Assembly: GCA_934454145.1 (NCBI GenBank)
Contig: CAKSFT010000005.1
Span: 124,001 to 188,000 of the forward strand
From: an uncultured Clostridia bacterium
GTDB taxonomy: Bacteria > Bacillota > Clostridia > UBA1381
Direction: 5' to 3'
DNA length: 64,000 nucleotides
Shown: piece by piece, positions 16,936 to 24,914 of the stretch
Layout of the letters: each line of letters starts with the position of its first letter
Numbering within the stretch: position 1 is the first letter of the stretch
Position numbers and translations under genes: made by a program
Notes under the pieces: generated by a model
The model's database searches: none
What the model was told of the DNA's origin: nothing
What the model saw: only the letters and a program-made list of their open reading frames with translations

Positions 16936-18210
16936 TCATACCGCCCCGCCGTTTTCAGTCAATGTTTTTCTGAGCATATCTGTGTCCACGCCCAAAACAG
17001 GGACTTTTTCTCTTTTGGCAATTGCGCATGCCGTCCCCGCCGCCTCACCGATGCAATAAACTATCGGCATTATGCGAATCGATGCCTGGGCGTCATGATT
17101 CACCGAAATACATCTCCCTGCCGCAAGCAAGTTCTCTGCGCCCCTCGGCACCAAGCTTCTGTACGGGATTGAATAATATTCTCCGTCGCCAAAGAAATAA
17201 TGGCTCGTGCCGCTCCCTTCGGGGTTGTGTATGTCTATATCATAATTCCCCAAAGCAATTGCATCTTCAAACTTTGTGCATGCCTTCAGGTCTTCACCGG
17301 TAAGGATATATTCACCGTCAATCATACGGCTTTCGCGTATGCCTATTTCGGGCGCACTCGACATAAGACGAGAATCCTTAAATGCCGGAATATTATTCTT
17401 CAGGAACAAAAACAATTCCATCATCTGCTCCCTTGCCTCTATTTCCGCTTTTGTCAAATCAATCGCATCAATAGGGTTCAGCTTTACTATCCTTGTGGAA
17501 TTAAAATGAATCACATGGTCAATCAAACTTCTGAACATCAACACATCTTCTCTTATGTTCTTGATTTTACCCTCTTTTTGGAATTGTTTGTAAAGTTTAT
17601 TGATATACCCCGGCTCCATTTCGGCAAATTTTGACTCATCAACATTCCCCAAGCGGAAACAGAGTGTCATCGGCTGGCACAATCCGTCTTCTTCGCGCCC
17701 GAGCCGGCAGCTAAACCCGGCTTTATATGCAAGGTCGGCATCTCCTGTTGCGTCGATAAAATAGTCTGCAAAGATTTTTTCCTGTCCCGATTTGTTTGAC
17801 ACCGTTATGCTTTTCACTCTGCCGTCCTCTGCATCAACGTCTATAAGGTACGTATGGAAAAGCAAATCCACCCCGGCACTTATTGTCATACGGTTAAGCA
17901 GTATTTTCAGGTATTCTTCATTGAAGAATTGCAGCGGCTTTTCCTCCGATTCTATGCCGTCAATTTCTGTCTGCATTTTTTCAAGTTCTGTTGTTATTTC
18001 CTCAAAAATTCCGCGGCAAAGGCTCACCTTTTTGCCGTCAATTTTTGCTGTGTAGGGCATAAACGGCTGAACAAACGCATTGCATGCCGCTCCGCCAAGA
18101 CAATTTGATTTTTCAATCAAAATGACCTGTGCGCCGCCGCGTGCCGCGGAAACAGCCGCCGCCACCCCTGCCGGGCCCCCTCCGACAACTGCCACATCAT
18201 ATTTTTTCAT
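16936..18210 (-). CDS. FAD-dependent oxidoreductase (FAD_oxidored family)
   Basis: The 424-residue protein has an N-terminal FAD-binding motif (VAVVGGGPAGVAAAVSAARGG) and the family phrases YFIDATGDADLAYKAG and NLLAAGRCISVNHDAQASIR, which match the PF12831-type FAD-dependent oxidoreductases found next to glycan-degrading enzymes. The substrate is unknown. The start at 18210 has GGGAGGA 7 nt upstream; a longer in-frame start 24 bp earlier overlaps that site. It has no signal peptide. The other member of this family in the window is at 24.9 kb, on the far side of the glycosidase operon. Paired direct repeats upstream suggest activator control. Confidence 0.85.
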   Translation of the reverse strand: MKKYDVAVVGGGPAGVAAAVSAARGGAQVILIEKSNCLGGAACNAFVQPFMPYTAKIDGKKVSLCRGIFEEITTELEKMQTEIDGIESEEKPLQFFNEEYLKILLNRMTISAGVDLLFHTYLIDVDAEDGRVKSITVSNKSGQEKIFADYFIDATGDADLAYKAGFSCRLGREEDGLCQPMTLCFRLGNVDESKFAEMEPGYINKLYKQFQKEGKIKNIREDVLMFRSLIDHVIHFNSTRIVKLNPIDAIDLTKAEIEAREQMMELFLFLKNNIPAFKDSRLMSSAPEIGIRESRMIDGEYILTGEDLKACTKFEDAIALGNYDIDIHNPEGSGTSHYFFGDGEYYSIPYRSLVPRGAENLLAAGRCISVNHDAQASIRIMPIVYCIGEAAGTACAIAKREKVPVLGVDTDMLRKTLTENGGAV

Positions 18211-18319
18211 ACAATTTTCCTCCCTTTTGGACAAATTATTTACAATCCTTCAAATCCGGAATCTATTTTGTCTGATACATTATACTGTAAATATTATACC
18301 ATTTCATTCAGTGTTTTTC

Positions 18320-18350
18320 TTGCACAAATTCACCGAATTTATTGCACAAA
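18320..18350 (-). promoter_or_regulatory. Paired TTTGTGCAA direct repeats, candidate activator site
   Basis: TTGCACAAA occurs at 18320-18328 and again at 18342-18350, 22 bp apart, about two helical turns. On the minus strand they lie upstream of a TATAAT box (complement of 18293-18298) that has no consensus -35; the nearer repeat sits where the -35 would be. This layout is typical of activator-dependent promoters such as those of AraC-type regulators. Confidence 0.55.
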
Positions 18351-18394
18351 CGATACTTTTTTACAGCAAATGGAAGGTAAAAAAACTCCAAAAC

Positions 18395-18504
18395 ATATAA
18401 AAAGTTTCAACCTGCCGTAAAATTAAACTCAAAAGGAACTTTTTATTTCTACCCGAGGATTTTAATCTGAAAACGTTAGTTTTGCAATTACCGGATATAA
18501 AAAG
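18395..18504 (-). repeat. Palindromic repeat family, half copy (copy D)
   Basis: Read on the minus strand, this stretch begins GGTAATTGCAAAACTAACG, continues with the AAAATCCTCGGG and GAAATAAAAAGTTCC blocks, and ends GGTTGAAAC, matching the first half of the long repeat. The second half (TGACG stem, GC-rich hairpins, right end) is missing. ATATAAAAAG occurs on both sides (18395-18404 and 18495-18504), exactly 100 bp apart. The rest of the 18211-18607 gap holds the FAD gene promoter region and no gene I can support. Confidence 0.8.
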
Positions 18505-18607
18505 AGAGAAAAATACCATTATAGTAAATATAAATATTACCGGCTGATACGGAAAAATCAAAAATTATGATTTGTCATAGAATTTATCTTTTTCCCCAAA
18601 AAAATAA

Positions 18608-18645
18608 GGGCTGTATAAAAAGTCAATCGACTTTTTATACAGCCC
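18608..18645 (-). terminator. Intrinsic terminator of the GH31-GH88 operon
   Basis: GGGCTGTATAAAAAGT and ACTTTTTATACAGCCC form a perfect 16-bp stem with a six-base loop. On the minus strand it is followed by TTATTTTTTT, a good U tract, just after the GH88 stop. Confidence 0.92.
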
Positions 18646-18656
18646 CTTAATCAAGA

Positions 18657-19763
18657 TTACATATTTTTAATTTTTTGGATTGCTTCCATAAAATAATAAT
18701 CGCCATAGATAAGCGCCTGATGTCCGGAGTTGAAACGTTCCATGCCATAATTCAGGATTGCTTCGTCCTTCTCATTGTCCCACGGGCAGCAACGCTCGTC
18801 AAGCGCTTTCAAAAAGCGTATTGCGGCATTCATGTACATTTCGCTCTCCGCGCCTTGCGTCGCTTTTGCAATGTCAATCAGCCCGCACGCCGCAATTGCC
18901 GCCGCACTGCTGTCATATGCTACCACATCTGTCGGCTGGCGGAAATCACATCTGGGCACAGCGTCCTCTGCGCACGCGGCAATAAAATAATTTGCCACCC
19001 TCTTTGCTGCGTCAAGATACCTCTTTTCGCCCGTTTTGAAATAGCTTTGCGCAAAACCGTTCACCGCCCAGGACTGTCCTCTCGACCATGATGAGCCGAC
19101 CGCATAGCCCTGTCCGGCAAAGCTCTGCACAAATTCACCGTTTACGGGGTTAAATTCCACAATGTGATTTACACTCCCATCGGGGCGGATAAAGTTTTCT
19201 ATCACCTTGTCGGCATGACTCATTGCGATAGCCTTAAAACGGTCATCACCCGTCATTTCCGTCGCCCAGTACAAAAGCGGAATATTCATCATGCAGTCGA
19301 TGATTGCCCAGCCTGTCTTGTCGTCAGGGTCATCTTCGCTCCACTTGTTCCATGCTCTTATAAATCCGCCCTTGATGTTGTATCGTCCGGCAAGCACATG
19401 TGCCGCAAGCAAGCCATAGCTCCTGGATTTTTTATTTCCTGTCAGTTCATAATTCCTGACACTTGACAAAAGCCACATAAATCCCACATCGTGGTGAAGC
19501 TTTTCCATGTCATCAAAATTCTTGTTCAATGTTTCCTCAACCTGTTCAGCCCATTCTTTGAATCGCGAATCCTTTGTTTCCTCATACATCATCCACAATA
19601 TTCCCGACCAAAACGAGTTTGTCCACCAGTCAATTTCCGGCTTTATCTGATACAATCCGTCTTTTGTGGTGTATGGTATTTCGCCTTTTATGCGCTCTGC
19701 GGTTTTCGTCGCTTTCCTCACACATTTGTCCCACATTTGTTCTGCCCATGCTTTGTTATCCAT
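18657..19763 (-). CDS. GH88-type unsaturated glucuronyl/uronyl hydrolase
   Basis: Enzymes of family GH88 hydrate and release the unsaturated uronic acid left at the end of oligosaccharides after a polysaccharide lyase has cut. The 368-residue protein has the (alpha/alpha)6-barrel motifs WWTNSFWSGILWM, HHDVGFM with D92, GWAIIDCMMNIPLLYW with D156, and SSWSRGQSWAVNGF; the two Asp residues match the catalytic pair of known GH88 enzymes. No signal peptide is present, so it acts inside the cell on imported oligosaccharides. It is the last gene of a four-gene operon, 12 bp after the heparinase-like gene, whose product could make its substrate. Confidence 0.92.
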   Translation of the reverse strand: MDNKAWAEQMWDKCVRKATKTAERIKGEIPYTTKDGLYQIKPEIDWWTNSFWSGILWMMYEETKDSRFKEWAEQVEETLNKNFDDMEKLHHDVGFMWLLSSVRNYELTGNKKSRSYGLLAAHVLAGRYNIKGGFIRAWNKWSEDDPDDKTGWAIIDCMMNIPLLYWATEMTGDDRFKAIAMSHADKVIENFIRPDGSVNHIVEFNPVNGEFVQSFAGQGYAVGSSWSRGQSWAVNGFAQSYFKTGEKRYLDAAKRVANYFIAACAEDAVPRCDFRQPTDVVAYDSSAAAIAACGLIDIAKATQGAESEMYMNAAIRFLKALDERCCPWDNEKDEAILNYGMERFNSGHQALIYGDYYFMEAIQKIKNM

Positions 19764-19775
19764 GAAAAATTCCTC

Positions 19776-21629
19776 CTATTTCAAAACATATGTCAACTTA
19801 TCTTCTTTTGCCCTTGCCTTCAGCCTGATTCTGTACAAAACCGAACCCCAGTTTTTCAGAAGCAATGCATCTTCAACCTTTATTTCTTCTTTTTCAAATT
19901 CAAACTTTGTCATATCTGCAAGCATTTTCAGCGTTTCTCCGTTTTCCGCTTCAAACAATATCCCGTCCGCTTGCAGTGTGGTCTTTTGCGGTGTCAAAAA
20001 GCAAAGCTCATATCCATACTTATCGGCAAAAGCAAAGTCCTCCGTGACGGAGATTTCCTGCGCCGCCTTGTCATAGCACAGTGTCCTTTCCCATTTCCCG
20101 ATTTTTTCCCTGTTTGGATATGCGTCCTTTATGTCCAGGCTGAACAGAAGCTTTTTGCCGTCACTTTCAAATTTGGTATTCTTTGCGGAATACTCTCTTC
20201 CCGCTTTTTGTTCCATTCCGTCAATAATCGGCAGATTGTGATATCCCGAGCGCGTCGTCCACAGCGTGTATCTCTCCGGGCTGAAAGTAATCCTGCTGTA
20301 AGTCATGTTCCCCGAATCCACAATAAACTTTGTGCCATTTTTGTACACAACAAAATTTCCTACGTCATTGTGGTTGTGGCTCTCGTCGTTGTGTCCGCCC
20401 TTTGCCGCCAAAAACAGCCCCTTTTGCGGGTCACACTCCGCACGCGCGGTCATCACTCCCGTGCTTTCAAAATAATAGTCAGAATCGGTCTTGAACTCCA
20501 TATCGCCGATTTTTTCCATCTCTGCCGAATATCGTATCATGTCCATGACACGTATGGTTTTTGCGGTTATCTCTCTCTTCTTGACAATCTCATATTCTCC
20601 GCGCGTGTCATACAAATGCTTTGCAAAAGATATCAGCTTTTGGTTGTTCATTATTTTCCCGAATTTGTATATACTTCCATAATATATCGGCAGTTTCACC
20701 CCGGAATCCGCAAAGTTTACACATTCACCCTTACCGGTATACACCTTCATCAGATATTCAGAGGTGTTTATGACCTTCTCTTCGCCAAAGAAGTCCGCTT
20801 TCCCGTCTGTCACTGTTTTCAAAAGCCACATACATTCAAGCATGCAAAGCCCTGCCTGGTTCCAATAGCTTGGTCCCTCGTCACATGCACCGTCCTGCGG
20901 ATAATGCAAAAGGTATTTGTCAAGCGTACGCATAACCTTGAAAACAACTTTTTTCAGAAGTTTTTCATCGTCCACAACCGTCATCGCCGAAACGAGCACA
21001 TTTGAATTTATCCAGGGATTCCAGTTGTTCGGTATAGCCTCCGAAAATCCCATCCACCAATAATCTGTCCTCGCCAGATAATCGTCTATAACGTCGTGGC
21101 GTATGCGCTCTTTGATGCGCCTTGTGACAACCTTGCTCATCTCGTCAAGCTTGTCCCCCACTGTCTGATATACAAAGCACATCACACACGCAGTTTCCGC
21201 CAAGAACAAATCCAGTGAATGACGGTTGTAGTCCGGCAGAGTGTCCGCACAATCAACCTCGCGGTTATGTGCCGGCAAAGTCCATGTGGTTTCCTCCAAA
21301 ATAATCCATGTCAAATCCATGATATCATTCATAAAGCGCCCGTCATTGTAATAACATTCCAAAACAACGTTGGTCACCAGTTCCGCACGGCGCAGAAAGT
21401 ATACATCTTCATAATTTGACCTGTTGCCGTTCAACTGATACTCACGATATAGGCTTGCCGTCAAAAACTTTTTCGGTTCCCTGTCATATTCCGCTTTGTT
21501 TTTCTCATAAAAATCAATCTGATTTTTCAGCGATTCTTCCCAAAAGCCGCGCTCCGAAATGCTTGGGAATATATGGCACGCAGGCTTCACGTCAAATGTA
21601 TCTTCCGAAGCAAATTTTTCGATAATCAT
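19776..21629 (-). CDS. Heparinase II/III-family putative polysaccharide lyase
   Basis: The 617-residue protein has an alpha-helical toroid N-terminal half (with NNWNPWINSNVLVSAM and GACDEGPSYWNQAGL, characteristic of the superfamily) and a C-terminal beta-sandwich with HNDESHNHNDVGNFVVY and FIVDSGNMTYS, the signature of heparinase II/III-like enzymes. These lyases cleave uronic-acid-containing glycans by beta-elimination. The exact substrate (heparan-like, hyaluronan-like, alginate-like or other) cannot be read. There is no signal peptide, unlike most secreted lyases, so it probably degrades oligosaccharides in the cytoplasm. It lies between the metallophosphoesterase gene (1-bp gap) and the GH88 gene (12-bp gap). 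Confidence 0.85.
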   Translation of the reverse strand: MIIEKFASEDTFDVKPACHIFPSISERGFWEESLKNQIDFYEKNKAEYDREPKKFLTASLYREYQLNGNRSNYEDVYFLRRAELVTNVVLECYYNDGRFMNDIMDLTWIILEETTWTLPAHNREVDCADTLPDYNRHSLDLFLAETACVMCFVYQTVGDKLDEMSKVVTRRIKERIRHDVIDDYLARTDYWWMGFSEAIPNNWNPWINSNVLVSAMTVVDDEKLLKKVVFKVMRTLDKYLLHYPQDGACDEGPSYWNQAGLCMLECMWLLKTVTDGKADFFGEEKVINTSEYLMKVYTGKGECVNFADSGVKLPIYYGSIYKFGKIMNNQKLISFAKHLYDTRGEYEIVKKREITAKTIRVMDMIRYSAEMEKIGDMEFKTDSDYYFESTGVMTARAECDPQKGLFLAAKGGHNDESHNHNDVGNFVVYKNGTKFIVDSGNMTYSRITFSPERYTLWTTRSGYHNLPIIDGMEQKAGREYSAKNTKFESDGKKLLFSLDIKDAYPNREKIGKWERTLCYDKAAQEISVTEDFAFADKYGYELCFLTPQKTTLQADGILFEAENGETLKMLADMTKFEFEKEEIKVEDALLLKNWGSVLYRIRLKARAKEDKLTYVLK

Positions 21630-21630
21630 T

Positions 21631-22728
21631 TTATTCTACTTCCTTTCCTTTCAACACTTCGCCCTTGCTGTTGGTGAATGATGTTTCTGTTCCGCTGTCC
21701 TTTATTGTGACAAGCGTCCCCACAAAATCCGGCTCTTCTTCGGCATGGTCTGTGTGATAATTTCCGCTGCACATCGAGCCGACAACGACAGGCGCGTTGA
21801 ATTTCACTCCGGTGTCAAAAAGCTCCTCCCCTGCCGGCTGATTGAAATATGTGTGTTCATGCCCCGAAAGAATAATCTCCGGGTTTATAATGTTTATTCT
21901 CTTCAGCCACTCGGCATAAACATCCTTAAACTTTTCGCACCCCCCCTGGTTCAGCCTCATGTGGCACACCATGATGACATGGTCATAATTTTTATATTCG
22001 CCCTTTTCGATAATTTCATCAAGGAAAGCAACCTGCTCTCTGCGGAACGGCTCAAACGCCGCCATACCGCCGTATTCTTTGTTGGAATCCGGCTTGTCCT
22101 CTCCGCAATCCAACACAAAACCAAATATATTTGCAAGCTTAAAGGTAAAATATGTGTGTCCCCTGTCCGTGCCGATATATTTGTACAAATCCGGTGCCAT
22201 CAGCCCCCTGGTGTCATGGTTTCCGCGTGCAAAAACAACAGGCTTTTCACCATGTGTAATGCCCGCCGCAACCCTGAAGGTCGTGAGGATATAGTCGAGA
22301 TTCATGCTCTTGTCGGCAATGTCCCCGGCAAGGATAAGAAAATCCAAGTCGTGGTGATTTGCCGCCATAACAGCATATCTGTCCTCAGAGTGTGTATCCG
22401 CAATCACATATGCATTTATCCTGTCCTTTTTCACAACGGGATAAAATTTGTATGTCTTTGAAACGGGCTCAAGGCTCTGGGGAAAATATGGCAGCCTTGC
22501 CACACAGACAGCAAAAAATATTGTATATTCCTTTGCTTCGTCCAGCACATGCTGCGGCACCTTCACCTTGTGCACAAATTCCTCCGACTTGATGTTTCCG
22601 TTGTCCGCGTCATAATACTTTTCGCCGCAGATTTCAACCCACGCAAGTCCCTTTTCCGTTGTGTTCCAGATTATGTTATAATAATCCCCGGCAACATATA
22701 CAACAGCCTCTTCAATCAAATATTTCAA
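21631..22728 (-). CDS. Calcineurin-like metallophosphoesterase
   Basis: The 365-residue protein has a roughly 95-residue beta-sandwich-like N-terminus and then a metallophosphoesterase core with VIADTHSE, LAGDIAD, ARGNHD, VCHMR and SGHEHTYF, the full set of dimetal ligands. It has no signal peptide. Its place inside a lyase-glycosidase operon, with gaps of 1-3 bp, suggests it removes phosphate from, or cleaves a phosphodiester in, the glycan or an intermediate; this is inference. A purple-acid-phosphatase-like arrangement (fibronectin-like domain plus phosphoesterase) is an alternative description. Confidence 0.85.
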   Translation of the reverse strand: MKYLIEEAVVYVAGDYYNIIWNTTEKGLAWVEICGEKYYDADNGNIKSEEFVHKVKVPQHVLDEAKEYTIFFAVCVARLPYFPQSLEPVSKTYKFYPVVKKDRINAYVIADTHSEDRYAVMAANHHDLDFLILAGDIADKSMNLDYILTTFRVAAGITHGEKPVVFARGNHDTRGLMAPDLYKYIGTDRGHTYFTFKLANIFGFVLDCGEDKPDSNKEYGGMAAFEPFRREQVAFLDEIIEKGEYKNYDHVIMVCHMRLNQGGCEKFKDVYAEWLKRINIINPEIILSGHEHTYFNQPAGEELFDTGVKFNAPVVVGSMCSGNYHTDHAEEEPDFVGTLVTIKDSGTETSFTNSKGEVLKGKEVE

Positions 22729-22731
22729 AAT

Positions 22732-24435
22732 TTACACCCTTTCGTATACCGGTATGTTATCCGTTTCCACTTCAAACCAACCGCTCTTTACAGGTTTCTT
22801 TGTCCAATAGTCCACCCAATTCCCCTCCGGCAGATATACTTTCCTCGAGTCCTCTTCTGCTGTCATCGGTGCAACAATCAGGTTGTCACAGAAAATGTAT
22901 TCGTCGTCTATGCCGTAAGTTTCCGAGTCCCCGGTATAATCCATAACAAGGGCGCGAACCGGCGGTTTACCTGTTGCTTTATATTCGTCAAAAGCCTTTT
23001 TCAGCATCGGCACAAGTGTTTCTCTGACTTTAAGCAGTTCTCTCACTTCGTCTTCACAGTCAAAATCAATCCACGGTGCTTTCTCGCAATACCATGCATT
23101 TATAAGGCACTGAACAGAGAATACCGTGCTTTGCAGTCTTCTTATCAAATCCTTTTTGCTTTCTGCGTGTCTAAGCTCCGGCGTCCACAATATCCCCGAG
23201 AATCCCGAGTTTACAACACCGCGTATAAAATCCTTGTGGTCATACAAATCACTGTACAAAACAAACGGATAGCTTGCAGAAAGCGCACCTGCGTTTCTCA
23301 CTTCCGAAAGCGTTTTCTTTTCCCCGAGTGCCTTCATAATTGTCTGCATATACAATACGCCAAACATCGAATGATACTGTTCTCCGTCCATGCCTGACGG
23401 GAACTCCGTACAGTTCGGGAAGCTCCAGTCGCTTACAAAGTCACTGCTGTCACATTCGTCCAGCTTAAAGCCGTCTATGCCGAGTTCTATCAGTTCGTCG
23501 TGATGGTGCTTTGCAAAGATTTCTCTTGCCTCTTCCATTCCAAAATCAGGTATAAGTCCCTTCCACACCTCATAGTCTCCGCTCAGGTTTTCCAGAGGCT
23601 TGTATATGGGCGAAGTGGAATTTACAAATGCATGTTCCCAAAGATTGATATGATATCCCATATCGATAAGTTTTTTTACAACCTCTTTATAATTCGGGAA
23701 GCGTTCCTTGTCCCACAAATATGAGCAGGAATAACTGCTTGACTGCCAGCCCGGCTCAAGACCGATTATATCACACGGAATGTCGTGCTGTCTGAAATAT
23801 TCTGCCTGTCTGACAACCTCGTCCCCCGTATACCTCACATAGCAACGGTACAAAACGCCAAGCCCCCACTCCGGCACATCACAGCCGCCGCCCGAAAGCA
23901 TGTTGTACTGACTTACAATGTCCGTTATGCTGTCGCCATCAAATATGTATATATCCGCACCCTTTGCGGACGGAATCTCAATTGCCATTGTTGTAGTTTC
24001 GCGCAGTCCGCATTTTTTGTACAAATCCTCTGCCGTGGATATTATTGTGTTGTTTTCAACCGGCGGCCTGTTTTTGTTTTTCCCATAGCCGCAACTGACC
24101 TCTATATATCTCGCCGTGTCAATATATATGCCGTATCCTTTTGTCGTCACAAAAAACGGAACCGGCGCATGGGAATCCCCGGTATATGCCACCGGGTCGG
24201 AATTAACCCTGAGCTGAAGATTATGGTTTTTATGGTCAAAGCCCTTAAGCTGAAGTCCAAATCCGTAAACCTCTTCTCCATATTCCAGAGGCAGTTCTAT
24301 AAGGCATCCCCTTTTGGTTGTCTTAAAACTTATCTTGTCGCAGTCATACTTCACCGCTGTTTCGGTATAACTAAAATTTTTACAAAAATTTGAAGGAACA
24401 ATATCCTCCGGGGTTCCCAAAGTTATTTTTTTCAT
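22732..24435 (-). CDS. Glycoside hydrolase family 31 enzyme
   Basis: The protein (about 567 residues) has an N-terminal beta domain (EEVYGFGLQLKGFDHK, typical of GH31) and a TIM barrel with the nucleophile motif GIDGFKLDECD. The usual acid/base region reads SGFSGILWTPELRHAES, a variant seen in GH31 branches that act on non-starch substrates. Activity is likely alpha-glucosidase- or alpha-xylosidase-like, but substrate is not predictable. It lacks a signal peptide. The start at 24435 (MKKITLG) has AAAGGAA 11 nt upstream; the longer frame overlaps that site. First gene of the operon, with its own promoter. Confidence 0.88.
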   Translation of the reverse strand: MKKITLGTPEDIVPSNFCKNFSYTETAVKYDCDKISFKTTKRGCLIELPLEYGEEVYGFGLQLKGFDHKNHNLQLRVNSDPVAYTGDSHAPVPFFVTTKGYGIYIDTARYIEVSCGYGKNKNRPPVENNTIISTAEDLYKKCGLRETTTMAIEIPSAKGADIYIFDGDSITDIVSQYNMLSGGGCDVPEWGLGVLYRCYVRYTGDEVVRQAEYFRQHDIPCDIIGLEPGWQSSSYSCSYLWDKERFPNYKEVVKKLIDMGYHINLWEHAFVNSTSPIYKPLENLSGDYEVWKGLIPDFGMEEAREIFAKHHHDELIELGIDGFKLDECDSSDFVSDWSFPNCTEFPSGMDGEQYHSMFGVLYMQTIMKALGEKKTLSEVRNAGALSASYPFVLYSDLYDHKDFIRGVVNSGFSGILWTPELRHAESKKDLIRRLQSTVFSVQCLINAWYCEKAPWIDFDCEDEVRELLKVRETLVPMLKKAFDEYKATGKPPVRALVMDYTGDSETYGIDDEYIFCDNLIVAPMTAEEDSRKVYLPEGNWVDYWTKKPVKSGWFEVETDNIPVYERV

Positions 24436-24486
24436 TTTTATAACCATTCCTTTCCGCAAAAAATGTAAGTATTTGCATACGAGGAA

Positions 24487-24515
24487 AGTATATCATATCC
24501 CTTTGTTTTTTTCAA
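24487..24515 (-). promoter_or_regulatory. Promoter of the GH31-GH88 operon
   Basis: On the minus strand TTGAAA (complement of 24510-24515), a 17-bp spacer and TATACT (complement of 24487-24492). It lies back to back with the abrB-like promoter. Confidence 0.7.
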
Positions 24516-24559
24516 TAGCTAAAATAAATTTTTCCCTTGAATTTTGTGATATAAACTCA

Positions 24560-24588
24560 TTGACTTTCTGCAAAAACTGTGCGATAAT
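24560..24588 (+). promoter_or_regulatory. Promoter of the AbrB-like gene
   Basis: TTGACT (24560-24565), a 17-bp spacer and GATAAT (24583-24588), with a GGAAAGGAAGAG ribosome-binding region before the ATG at 24618. Confidence 0.75.
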
Positions 24589-24617
24589 AAAATAAAAAAA
24601 CGGAAAGGAAGAGTATC

Positions 24618-24884
24618 ATGAGAGCCACAGGAATGTCAAGACCTTTAGATGAATTCGGGAGAGTTGTGATACCAAAAGAAATACGCCGAAGCTTTAAGCT
24701 CAACCCCAAGGATATGCTTGAAATTTTTATCGAGGGCGACAGCATAATCTTGAAAAAGCCCGAAACCGTGTGCACAATCTGCGGTTCCGAAGAACAGCTT
24801 GAAACCGTAGAAAACAAGTGTGTCTGCAAAAAATGCATCACAAAGATTGCATCAATCGAAGCAAATAATCAGATTCAGATATAA
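24618..24884 (+). CDS. AbrB/SpoVT-type transcriptional regulator with zinc-ribbon tail
   Basis: The 88-residue protein starts MRATGMSRPLDEFGRVVIPKE, the swapped-hairpin DNA-binding domain of AbrB/SpoVT transition-state regulators. The C-terminal part holds two cysteine pairs (CTICGSE and CVCKKC), which probably bind zinc. Such proteins repress or modulate stationary-phase and sporulation genes. It is divergent from the glycosidase operon, with promoters back to back, so it could act on that operon, though AbrB-type genes usually work globally. It ends at a strong bidirectional terminator. Confidence 0.92.
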   Translation: MRATGMSRPLDEFGRVVIPKEIRRSFKLNPKDMLEIFIEGDSIILKKPETVCTICGSEEQLETVENKCVCKKCITKIASIEANNQIQI

Positions 24885-24914
24885 AAAGCAAGCGGCAAAA
24901 GCCGCTTGCTTTTT
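24883..24914. terminator. Bidirectional intrinsic terminator
   Basis: AAAAAGCAAGCGGC and GCCGCTTGCTTTTT form a perfect stem with an AAAA loop between the convergent abrB-like and FAD oxidoreductase genes. Confidence 0.92.

Noticed and set aside
19491..21005. A 504-codon plus-strand open frame opposite the GH88 and heparinase II/III-like genes
   Set aside because: It runs antisense across two real genes and their junction, is low in complexity and rich in Cys, Phe and Arg, and has no start signal.
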